From Bimuria novae-zelandiae CBS 107.79 (taxonomy: Eukaryota > Ascomycota > Dothideomycetes > Pleosporales > Didymosphaeriaceae): a stretch of 64,000 bases of DNA. A model generated the notes under the pieces. The model worked only from the letters and a program-made list of their open reading frames with translations. It did not search any database and had not been told where the DNA came from. Each line of letters opens with the position of its first letter. Positions within the stretch are counted from its first letter, which is position 1. Where the stretch lies: NCBI GenBank assembly GCA_010015655.1, contig ML976682.1, forward strand, positions 337,572 through 401,571. The letters are read 5' to 3'. Shown here piece after piece: positions 23,801 to 33,116 of the stretch. A program made the position numbers and the translations under genes.

Positions 23801-24072
23801 AGATTGCTTATTTAGATCTAAACGATAGATTAATAAACAGGTTAAACACAAGTAGAAGAGACTCCTTCTTGCGTTCCTATATACTTCCCTTACTCGACAT
23901 GCTCGAAGCGAGCATAGCGAGCAGATGTCTTGGCTCCTGCGTCTACTCGACTTGCTCGAGTCGAGCTCGTCGAGCAGTCACGTGACCTCCAGATACCGCG
24001 CCCCCATTGGTCACCTGTAGACCATAGGCGCCCTGGAGCCTAGCCAAGTGTCTGTAAGATTGGATCTTAACA
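20866..24072 (-). mobile_element. Ty3/gypsy retrotransposon C, inverted, 3'-truncated
   Basis: Reads on the minus strand, opposite to its host B. From its 5' end: an LTR beginning TGTTAAGATCCAATC at 24072, a gag-like region (LYEETIRINREQFALQEEF near 23000), a CCHC zinc knuckle near 22720-22770 (FTCSKLGHIARNC) and the start of reverse transcriptase at 20880-21110 (LPKHTH.DHRI, PPFGPLYGQSKKELQW, KDRTQRLCINYRKLND). It stops abruptly at F0; the rest of pol and the second LTR are missing, so a deletion must have accompanied or followed the F0 insertion. RIP stops are frequent. Confidence 0.8.
23795..24072 (-). repeat. 5' LTR of gypsy C with palindromic CTCGA motifs (inner end approximate)
   Basis: Begins TGTTAAGATCC at 24072 on the minus strand. 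At 23895-23977 it contains hairpin-forming elements, for example TGCTCGA and TCGAGCA around a CGAGCTCG core, and GCTCG-AAG-CGAGC. The boundary at 23795 is an estimate because no second LTR is present. Confidence 0.5.
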
Positions 24073-24712
24073 TACGGTAGCGCATATTACCTATAGACCT
24101 AAAAAGTAATAGAAGTTATAAACTAAGAGCTAGACTAAAGACTACGTTTTTATATTAACTAATACTAAAATAACTAGAGCACGCATCTACTAGCGCTAGA
24201 CTTTATATATAATTTTTTATAGTACTCCGCGATTAGTATGGCCCTGTTAACGCTTATTCTAGGTTAAGGAGGTCTAGAATCCTCTATTACTACTAATAGA
24301 CCTACGAGACAGAGTAGATAACACTACTTAAGCCTAAAGGGCACGAGTCCTGCTAAAACGTATATAAGAGGTTTATAATACCGCTTAAAAAGTGGCTAAA
24401 ACAATATAGACTTGACAAGTAACCTAGGCAAATAAGAAAAGGCGGCTAGTAAACTTCTTAGTTAGAGATAGCGTATTTCTACGTAAGAAAGGCTTTACTA
24501 TAGATACGCTAATAATAAGGCTTAAGTTATAGTTTATTAGTCCTTTTAAAATTCTAAAAAAATAAGACTATAGCTATATCTTTAACCTCTCGCCTACTTA
24601 TAAAATAGTAAACCTTTCCTTTGCAGACCGCTTGCGCAGGGCGATAAATAACCTACTTTTAGGCTAATAATAAAATAAGCTATAAGTAGAAAAGATTAAT
24701 AGAGAACCTAAA

Positions 24713-25019
24713 TACAAAGTAGAACGGGTTAAAGCCTCACGTCTATATAGCTAACAAAGGGAGTTATAATACCAAGTTGCCTGGCGCGGGTGGGACCCAG
24801 ACGACACTTGGTATCCCGCGCGAGACTTACGCAACGCGCCGGGAGCGCTGGAGGACTTTCACCGCCGCCAGCCAGAGGCCCCGGGACCACCAGTTCGGCT
24901 ACAAGAATGGATGAGGGCAGCTGCGGACGAGGTCTTTGCCCCAGACCATGACGACGATAACAAGGCAGTGTCGGAAGGCCGGAAGCCAGCTAGAAGAAAC
25001 AAGCCCCGACACACGTGAC
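24713..25019 (+). pseudogene. chromodomain C-terminus of chromovirus B polyprotein
   Basis: Reading frame ..YKVERVKASRLYS, then LQYQVAWRGWDPDDTWYPA and LRNAPGALEDFHRRQP, ending RRNKPRHT and a TGA. The aromatic cage positions of a chromodomain (Y/W..W) are visible, as is the FH..P tail. In this retrotransposon class the domain directs integration into heterochromatin carrying histone H3 lysine-9 methylation. Sequence from about 24775 on is GC-rich and free of RIP damage, in contrast with the ruined integrase just upstream, so the domain is well preserved although the polyprotein is dead. Confidence 0.85.
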
Positions 25020-25067
25020 CGAGATGCTACTGCTCGGCACCGCACTCTCGGTTTTGGGAGGGGGTAG

Positions 25068-25293
25068 TGTGACGATGGTGGTTTCTGCCGTGGTCTAGAC
25101 ACCGTCACAACGGCGATAGAGAGCAGCTGCGACACTGGAGGGGTAGCTGCGACACTGGGAGGGTAGGCGCCGTGCAGGTTAGGGACTCTACTTATACACG
25201 CGGCCTTCTTGTTTCCTTTCTCCTCCAGCTTTGAGTCTTTGTACATAGCGCCAATCCATCAGCCGCGAGGCTGCATCATCGCTAGCCGTTACA
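25068..25293 (+). repeat. 3' LTR of chromovirus B
   Basis: Starts TGTGACGATGGTGG and ends CTAGCCGTTACA; nearly free of RIP changes, unlike its partner. Confidence 0.92.
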
Positions 25294-25879
25294 GTTAAAC
25301 TACTTCTTTAAACTAAACTTGCTAGTAAGACTAAAGTTAATTAATACTAATAAAATATAGGATTAATTCTCTACGCTATAGTAACTACGCGACTAAATAT
25401 TACTTTTATAAGTTCTTAACTATTATAATTTCTATCTAACTTAAGTAAAAAATACTAAGTAGTTACTAACTAAGTTCTCCTCTATCTTACTAATACCTAA
25501 TTATTAGGTCTTTAGCTTAGGGATATAGATACTTTAGAAGTAGTAAGCGATGTATCTTTTACTAATAATATGCTTAACTATAAGAGCTTATAAGGATATA
25601 TTATTAAATTATTTAGTAGCCTAATTGCATAGAAAGCAAACAAGCAAGATATAGTTACTATATTAACTATAAAGGCTAAATTACTAGCCCTCTCGCAGGT
25701 TGCTAAGGAGGCTTTATTTATATTCTAATTATAAAAGGAGCTAAAGATTAATCTTAGCAATTTCCTTATTACTATTAATTATAATAATTAGTAAATAACC
25801 TAACTTATTACTAAAGAGATTATTAAGCTGCAGACGAAGCTCTATTATATAAATATTTATAATTACTAGCTAAGATAAG
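25294..25879 (+). mobile_element. copia element A, segment 3 (end of RT, RNase H)
   Basis: Resumes A after B. RNase H sequence matches D (GYIIKLFSSLIAQKANKQD-like, then KEALFIF, INIYNYQLRQ) with many stops. Ends with ATAAG (25875-25879), the target of D. Confidence 0.8.
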
Positions 25880-26102
25880 TGTCCGATTATATAGCCTCTA
25901 TCTGTTGTGGATATAAGGCTGGAGCACTCTCTCTTTTGTACTATTCTAAATAGGGCTAGCGCTACAGCGGCACTTATTTGGAGCCTCGCACACATTTGCA
26001 TTCCAGGAACACAGAACACGAACATTATTAATTAATTATCACATCTATTAAATTCTCATCATTACATTATCTCAAAGTGACAGAACACTATTAAATCTAA
26101 TA
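25880..26102 (+). repeat. 5' LTR of copia D
   Basis: Starts TGTCCGATTATATAGCC and ends TTAAATCTAATA, the RIP-altered form of CAAATCTGACA seen in its partner. Confidence 0.9.
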
Positions 26103-29100
26103 ATTAAGAGTCTTATTGCCTCCGCCAAGCTAATTGTAATAGCCCTATCGACCCTTAGAGATCCCACAGTAATCCTGACTAACTACACGAACTACACACC
26201 GTGGCTGAACTAGCTAAAAATAAAATCCTAATTCCTAAAAGTCTAGAACATTATCAACCCAGCGCTAATAGATGAACTAAGACAGAAACCCGCAATGCCG
26301 ATACCTCCCGCGATAGGTAACTACCAGCCAAGCACGGCGTATACGACTGCGTATCCGAATAATATGCTAATAATGCCCTTACATCTATTAACGGCAGGCG
26401 CGAAAGCATATAAAGACAATAGTAATTATTATAAAGGATAGCTAGAAATATATAAGATTATAGATCGCGAATACCAAGAGGAATAGGTTAGCCTAAACTA
26501 AGTAGTTACTATTATTTAATTAACAGTTTCTGCGCATCTCCAGAACAACTACTACCTTTTAGATTAATTAATTAGGTAGTGGATTAACAACCTTATAATT
26601 ACAGTTAGGGTAGACCTATAAGACGAATACAGACGATTAAGGACAAGATACCAAGAAGCCCTTAAGCTAATAAGAATAGCTAGATTATAGGCTACATGGC
26701 TATCTAAGTATAATTATGTAGCTATAAAAGCAGAGACTAATTAGGTCCTAGAGCTTTAAAGGCTAGACTTAGTTAAAGAAAACTTTATAAAGGCAGTTGT
26801 CCATGTCGCACCTATATAGGTAACGACCTTCTAGCAATATAGAAGCAAGGATGTAGCTGTCTTATAGAAGCACACAATAAAACTCTTTTAAGACTATATA
26901 ATCCTGCAGCACCTAATTAAGGGTAAATAAAAGGGCGCTTTTGCTATTGCAGGTTTATCTCTCGCTGACGGTGGTAAATCCACCTAGGCCATAGACAGGG
27001 ATGCCTCTCTTATAGATAAAGTAGCAACATTAAAATATTAGGGTAGACCTTGTAAACAACGAAATAATAGTTAACGTACTAGAGCCAAGCAGTCCGCGAT
27101 TATAGATAATAAGCTAGTAGTAGCTAGTGGCCTTAAGTGCCTTGCTTATAAATAACGCTATAGTCTATAAGACTGCTTCTACGCTTTCCCAGACAAACAA
27201 CTAGAATAGTTTAGGCTAAAGCCAAGCATAGTTGCCCTAATTAAGTTCAGGCTAGAGAATAACCCTGCGCTTTAAGAAAGCCTAAGGATAATAAAGAGGG
27301 CTAGATTATAGGCACCTACAATTAAATTATTATATACTCCTACTCCAACTCGAATTACTAAGGCTAATAATAAGTGACTAGATAGACGCAAGATTACTAA
27401 AATCCTAACGAGCTTTAACGCCGTATCTTTCTACACTAAATTAAACATATACCTATTGCAATGCTTAGCCATACTTAATTTAGGCATAACTTGCTATGTC
27501 TTTAATAATATTAATCGCTTTGTCTTATACTGGCCACCGGCGCCAGGAGACTTTATATAGGCAGGGAATACACAAATATAGATTAAAGAATACGAGAGCG
27601 TCTATCTTAACATATAAAGTGTAAGCGGCAATTAAATAATATAGCTAGATAATATAGCCTATTGTCCTAATTTGCTCTGCAACCTTATATCGTTCCGATT
27701 ACTCTAGAGGCAAGGCCTTTGGTGGGACACAAGGGCAGACCTAATAACTCTAAAGAGAAGAGACAATACTATGCTAGCAGAACTCTAAAAATTGCATAGA
27801 CAATAGGTGTTAGAATATAGAATAAGGCTAGTAAGTAGTATTCCTACTAATACTGCGCACGCCACTCACAAGGCTAACACACGTACTAAATAAAGACCGC
27901 AGAAGGCAAACGCATAGACCTGGCACTAGTAATTAGGCTATCTAGGCCCTTAGGCCCTCGAACACCTCGTGCAGTAATCTAAGGGGGTAAGGATTAAAGG
28001 TCTCCCTATAGTAAAATGTGACGCCTGCGGCAAAGCAAAACTAAAATGGTAAATACGCCGGCAAGCCAGGGAGCGAACTAAAGGCCCTGGCGAGCGAGTC
28101 GTAATAGACTTTCACGACTATAAAGCAGACAGCTTAATAAGAGAGAAGAGCTAAATACTAATTACTAATTAATTCTCTAGCTTCGTATGGGACTTCTATT
28201 TTAAGGATAACTACCTAGCACGGTTAATTATCAAATTACTTAGCACTTTTGTACGGTTTATAGAAGTATAATACAACGTTACAGTAAAAGTAATTAAATC
28301 TAATAACAAGATCTTCTCTATTAAGGCTAATATTAAGAAGTGGTGCGCGGCGCAAGGTATTAAGATTAAGCCTTTAGCACTAGATACTTAAGTATAAAAT
28401 AGAAGAGTAAAACACTTAAGGGGTGTAATTAAGGAAAAAGCGCGCGTAATGCGACTTAACTCTAATCTACTATAGTAGATATGGCCTAAGATCACGCGAG
28501 CCGCAGTCTACCTATATAATTAAATACTAAACTACACTAACTAATAGCGATCTCTATATAAAGTGTTCTTTATAATAGTAGCCTTTTAGAACGGCATTGT
28601 TACCTAACTAAAGAAGCCTAATTAAGCTTACCTAAAAGCATATAGCTGCAAAGCGTTTGCGATAACTAACGACATAAAACGCGGCAAAAGCAGGCTTTAG
28701 AGGCTTAACCCTAAAGTATAGATTAGCTACCTTATTAGCTATAGATTAACTAACATCTGGAGAATATAGATTCCCTCTCTAGCAAAGACAATTAGTACTC
28801 GCGATGTAATATTTAATAAGGATACTGTGTTCTTAGGTAAAACTAAAGACCTAATAGACAACCTTATGTATAGCACATTAGAAGAAATAGCAGCCTAGGT
28901 GTAATTAGTAGAGTTACCTCCCTCACCTTAATAAGAGCATGCCACTAAGTCCTTCTTTAAGGATAAGACAATCAGTGAAGCGCCAGAGGAAGAGGCTCCT
29001 GAGTGCAGGCAAGGCAGGAGAGCTAGGTACGAATATCTAACGCCTCTATTAACGCCGCCACTAGTGACACTCCTTGCACAACTAATAGCAGGAGATAATT

Positions 29101-30038
29101 AAGCTATACTACTATAAATAGTGCAAACAGGACAGTTGCAAACAAGCCTATAGGCCGTAGCCTTTATAGCAGGCACCGAAGCTAGCAGTAGCGGCAAATA
29201 CAAAGGCAAGACTCTTAATAAGGCGTAGCTTTAACAAATAATTATATTAGGTAAAAAGCTATATCGAAGTGTGCTTCTAGAGCTACCCACATGCCGAAGC
29301 AAGCTCGAAGATCACCCTCTTTATAATATATGGAAGGAAGCAGAACGATCCTATCTATAAAGCCACAAGGAAATAAAGTCTTGGAGCGAGGTCGCAGCAG
29401 CTCTAGTAAAGGCAGCAGGCTATTAAATCCTCGACTGCATGTGGGTATATACTTACAAATTCGATAATACACTCGATCGCAAGAGTTCACAAGGATACGT
29501 TATTAAATTATTTGGCGGCCTAATTGCCTGGAAAGCAAGTAAGCAAGATACAGTTACTATATTAATAATAGAGGCCGAACTTCTAGCGCTTTTACAAGTA
29601 GCTAAGGAGGCTATCTTTACTTTACGATTACTCTAGGAGCTCTAGATCACTATAAGCAATCGCCTAATTATAATTAACTGCGATAATTAATAGACTATTC
29701 GCCTTATTACTAAAGAAATCGCAAAGCTGCAGACCAAGCTTCGCCATATAGATATCTATAATTATTAGCTAAGACAAGAAGTCACACTTAGGATAATTAA
29801 GGTAGACTATTAACGCTTAGAGGACATAGTTGCAGATAGACTTATAAAGGCCTTGCTAGTAAATAAATAGAACAAGTTTCTAAATAGGCTAGGACTTAAA
29901 GATATATTAAATAAGATTACTAATTAAGAGGTTGCCCTGCAGGATCTATAGCAGAGGATAGAGGCCTTTAAGTTAGAATAATAGACAGATGAATAATACG
30001 AAGGTCTAGCTTGAGGATAAGCCCAAGCTGAGGGGGTG

Positions 30039-30261
30039 TGTCCGATTATATAGCCTCTATCTGTTGTGGATATAAGGCTGGAGCACTCTCTCTTTTGTAC
30101 TATTCTAAATAGGGCTAGCGCTGCAGCGGCACTTATTTGGAGCCTCGTACACATCTGCATTCCAGGAACACAGAACACGAACATCATCAATCAATCATCA
30201 CATCCATCAAATTCTCATCATTGCATTATCTCAAAGTGACAGAACACTATCAAATCTGACA
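30039..30261 (+). repeat. 3' LTR of copia D
   Basis: Starts TGTCCGATTATATAGCC and ends CAAATCTGACA, preceded by the polypurine tract GCTGAGGGGGTG. Confidence 0.92.
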
Positions 30262-30732
30262 ATAAGAAGTCGCACTAGGGACAATAAAAATAAACTATTA
30301 ACGCTTAAAAGACATAGTTACAGATAGACTTATAAAGGCCTTATTAGCTAATAAATAGAGTAAGTTTCTAGATAAACTAGGACTTATAGAGATTAAGGAT
30401 AAAATTACTAATAAAGAAGTTAACTTGCTTAAGCTAAAGCAAAGAATAGAAGCTTTTAAAACTAAACTATAAAAGATAAGTTTATCTACTTATTAATAAA
30501 TAGTCTCTAGCTTAAGGATAAGCCTAAGCTAAGGGGGCATATTTAATTATATAGTCCTTTGTATTCTGCAAGGTAGCTAGCGCACTTGTACCCTTACATA
30601 AGATACATTCTATAATAAAGCAAGGGATGCCTTTATAGTTATATAGATGCTACCTCCTATAGCAGGAGAACGACAATCGAATTAATTAATAATTACTTTT
30701 CTATCTTATCAAGATTATCCTTTAATCTGACA
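30262..30732 (+). mobile_element. copia element A, segment 4 with 3' LTR (30540-30732)
   Basis: The polyprotein terminus (LKRHSYR / IVTDRLIKALLANK in another frame) continues from segment 3, followed by a polypurine tract at 30520-30537. The LTR starts TATTTAATTATATAG, a RIP-altered version of the D LTR start, and ends TTTAATCTGACA. It closes the nest that began at 8636. Confidence 0.8.
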
Positions 30733-31025
30733 TCTAGCATGCTATAAGTAGCTAGACTATTATACTATTAGCACCTAGTAAGGTGCTAGAGACCCTAATT
30801 ACGCAGCGCTCTATTCCTTTAATTAATAGGTACGTGTCCCACGGGATGGTAGGGTGTTTTTATGGGGTGGACGGTTCTGGCAGATCGTCCTCCGCCGTGA
30901 ATCTGAGACCAGGATAAGTGCAGTAGATCAGACAGATCTACTTCGCCTGTAGCACTAGGTTGGGAAAGTGCAAAGCATGGCTCTGCAGAACGTACTGTCA
31001 GAAAAGTGGTATTGGTAAACTCGTA
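30733..31025. other. transition from repeat block to gene island
   Basis: AT-rich up to about 30830, then GC-balanced. Contains the 3' flank of the minus-strand gene that follows. No gene recognised. Confidence 0.4.
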
Positions 31026-32658
31026 TTATATAAAAGTATTGCCACTGATGGGGCTTACAAAGCGCCCTTTCCGTGCTGCCTTCATTTCAGCATATAATGA
31101 TGGATTGATGCCTTTCTTCTTGCACTTCTTTAGCTCGGCTTTGCTGAGCCCGCTCGTGTCGAAATCACTCGACTTCCAATCTCTGCTGGAAACTGATAGT
31201 TGTGACGTACTACCCTGCGAAAAACCAGGAAAGCTGATATCCGAAGGCCTGCTAGAGGATATGGTTATGGTGGAATTCGACGAGTTTGAGTGCGAGCGTT
31301 GGTTGAACGAGACCCTCTTTTCGATTTTGAGTCTCTCTGGTGTAAGGAGTGGTTCGGGCTCCTCTCCTCTTTTAAATTTTCGTATTATGGATGTAGCTGC
31401 TGATTTCTTAGATGCGCTTCCATGCGTCGTTGTAGAGGTAGATCGCACTGAGCTGCTTGCAGACGAGTGTGGGCGTGAATGATCCGGAGGGGTCTTAGGA
31501 ACTGACACAGTGCTAGCTGGTGGGGTAATAGGCATATTTTAGTATCTGTATCGTCATACTCTTCCCCTACTTCTTCTTTATCGTCGTCGCAGAACGACAG
31601 AAACTGGCGTTTGGAGTCTGAAGTATTTGTTGTATTCGTGGTATCTGTGGTGTGTACACTCTCTGACCTCTCCAATGAGCTTTCTCTCTCGGTCTCTTGC
31701 GTCGTTTGGACCGAGTCTATCGTCTCGAGAGAGCTCCATCGACGCAGGCTGTACGGCATCCGGGAGTTGTTCCGATATGACAGCGGTCTGGACGGGTTAC
31801 GAAAGGACGATGCGTTTACATATTTGGGCTGTGACGGAAGCCGTAGCCGGGTTTGTGAACGGTCCTTGAAGGGATAGGAAAAATTCCGAGTATTGTTTAG
31901 GCGATTCCGCTTCAGCGGTTCAGGTTCCGGTTGCGATCGCAGAGGACTTTTGTTTGGAAGTGGAGGCGCGAACGCATCGTGGGAAGGAGCCGGACCCGTG
32001 TTTACGCGCATATCAGGAGTTTGGTTTGATTTCGGTGCTGGGGTTCTGGTTGGAAGCGGAGAGTGTGAATATGGCAATACCAGCGTCCTGGCAGGAGGTG
32101 TCGCATATCGTGCAGAATCCGTGTCCTGGTCTGGCGGGAACACCAATTGCTTCGGAGAGGGTGCGGGGGGTTTCGAGAAACTTTTCGAAGGTGATGAGCC
32201 CAAGGACGACGTCCTCAACCGTCTGATGGGTGGTGGAGCTGCATCATCGTCGTCCAGGTCGTTGGTATCCAAACTGAACTCATCAAGGGCTTTCTGGAGC
32301 TCCAGAGCCTCCCGTGACGCACGGCGGATGGGTGGTGGGACGCCGTCGTCGTCCCAGTCCATGTCACAGTGGTGAAGTCTTGTTTTGGTGGAGACGAACC
32401 GTCAAAGTTCGATATGTCAGATCGGAACTGCATAGCTGGTGGGGTCCCGTCAGATCTTGATGACGACGGAGAACAGATTGGCGACGCCGCTACTGCGGCG
32501 CTTTCCAGTCTCAACGCGCGCTTGACATCACTGTGATGGACGCGTTGCCCAATGCTGGCGCGGGTGGCTGGCGAGGGGAAGTTGTTATTGGATCCGAAGA
32601 GCAGGTCCCATCCCATCCGCAGTCCGCAGCCCCGTCCACTCACAGGCGGCGAGCGCAT
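31026..32658 (-). CDS. conserved low-complexity fungal protein of unknown function
   Basis: Not assigned to a characterised family. A Ser/Pro/Arg-rich, probably disordered protein. The main frame (32362 downward) starts MDWDDDGVPPPIRRASREAL and carries a duplicated acidic motif, DDDGVPPPIRR and DDDAAPPPIRR. It runs to an acidic patch (FCDDDKEEVGE). A 47-nt intron fits at 31559-31513 (GTATGA..CTAG, perfect branch TACTAA) and joins in frame to the last exon (31512-31026). That exon ends with the best conserved part: RDWKSSDFDTSGLSKAELKK, then KKGINPSLYAEMKAARKGRF and SPISGNTFI. Upstream, 32658-32370 is open in another frame (MRSPPVSG, SDGTPPAMQFRSDISNFDG) and probably also coding, joined by an intron or a frameshift that cannot be settled. 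It lies head to head with sog2 across about 460 bp. Confidence 0.6.
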
Positions 32659-33116
32659 CCTTTTGCATGATGGAGCAATTTTCGATAGACGGAGGCGATC
32701 GAAACACGAGACGGCGTCAGACTAGACGGCTAGCGAGCCGTTTGATCTTGTCGCAACGGTCCGGCTCACGTGCTAGAGGCCCAGCCAGCCGGCATGGCTC
32801 ACGACGCTGCCCGGAGCAACCTCCAGGGCGGTCCGAAGGGCTCACGAGTGCGGTGGCTTCTTCGCGTCTGCAAAGGGCGGCCGTTTTAGTTTGAGTCCGG
32901 GCGGCTCGGTGGTGTTATGGTAGACGGCGGGTTGTTCCTGCGTCGTAACGCCCAATGCGGACTAGCGCGCCTTCCCGCCAGACATGAACACACTGCACGA
33001 CGGCGGGCTCCTTGCGAGTTACATTGCATTGCAGCGCTCCCGCCGAACAGCACGAGCATGCTACCTCCGCCGCGTCGCTCGCCCGCCCGCTGCGCTCCCC
33101 TCTTGCATCGCTCGCC
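32659..33116. promoter_or_regulatory. shared upstream region between the hypothetical gene and sog2
   Basis: GC-rich, gene-free interval between two divergent genes, so it should hold both promoters and 5' untranslated regions. No TATA box or specific factor site can be named with confidence. Confidence 0.45.

Larger units (their letters stand above)
16460..25293 (+). mobile_element. Ty3/gypsy chromovirus B with nested insertions
   Basis: LTRs of 226 bp at 16460-16685 and 25068-25293, in direct orientation, and a 5-bp target duplication GTTAA (16455-16459, 25294-25298). The left LTR begins TA where the right begins TG, a RIP-type change. Plus-strand content: gag with zinc knuckle at 17938-17980 (CFYC-type, REQGHIIAK), a protease-like region near 18360-18440 (RRLFLNSEF, STHEVFIG), then at 24073-25020 the integrase tail (KKGFTIDTLIIRLKLQF) and a C-terminal chromodomain. 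A polypurine tract (GGTTTTGGGAGGGGG) lies at 25050-25065. The reverse transcriptase core is not found; it has been replaced by F0 and the inverted element C. Confidence 0.9.
25880..30261 (+). mobile_element. Ty1/copia retrotransposon D, internally deleted
   Basis: Direct LTRs of 223 bp at 25880-26102 and 30039-30261, target duplication ATAAG (25875-25879, 30262-30266). D belongs to the same family as its host A. Plus-strand content: gag (26103 on), the pre-integrase zinc-binding block near 28010 (VKCDACGKAK), integrase from 28090 (VIDFHDYKADSLI) and, after a deletion, RNase H. At about 29455-29475 the frame passes from reverse transcriptase (MWVYTYKFDN) directly into RNase H (DRKSSQGYVIKLFGGLIAW). 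Compared with A about 0.9 kb is missing, including the YxDD box. The RIP load is lighter than in A. Confidence 0.9.

Noticed and set aside
24899..25246. Minus-strand open frame of 115 codons
   Set aside because: Antisense to the chromodomain and LTR of chromovirus B.
31611..32375. Several plus-strand open frames (up to 160 codons)
   Set aside because: They are antisense to the hypothetical minus-strand gene, whose conserved C-terminal motif and intron support that strand.
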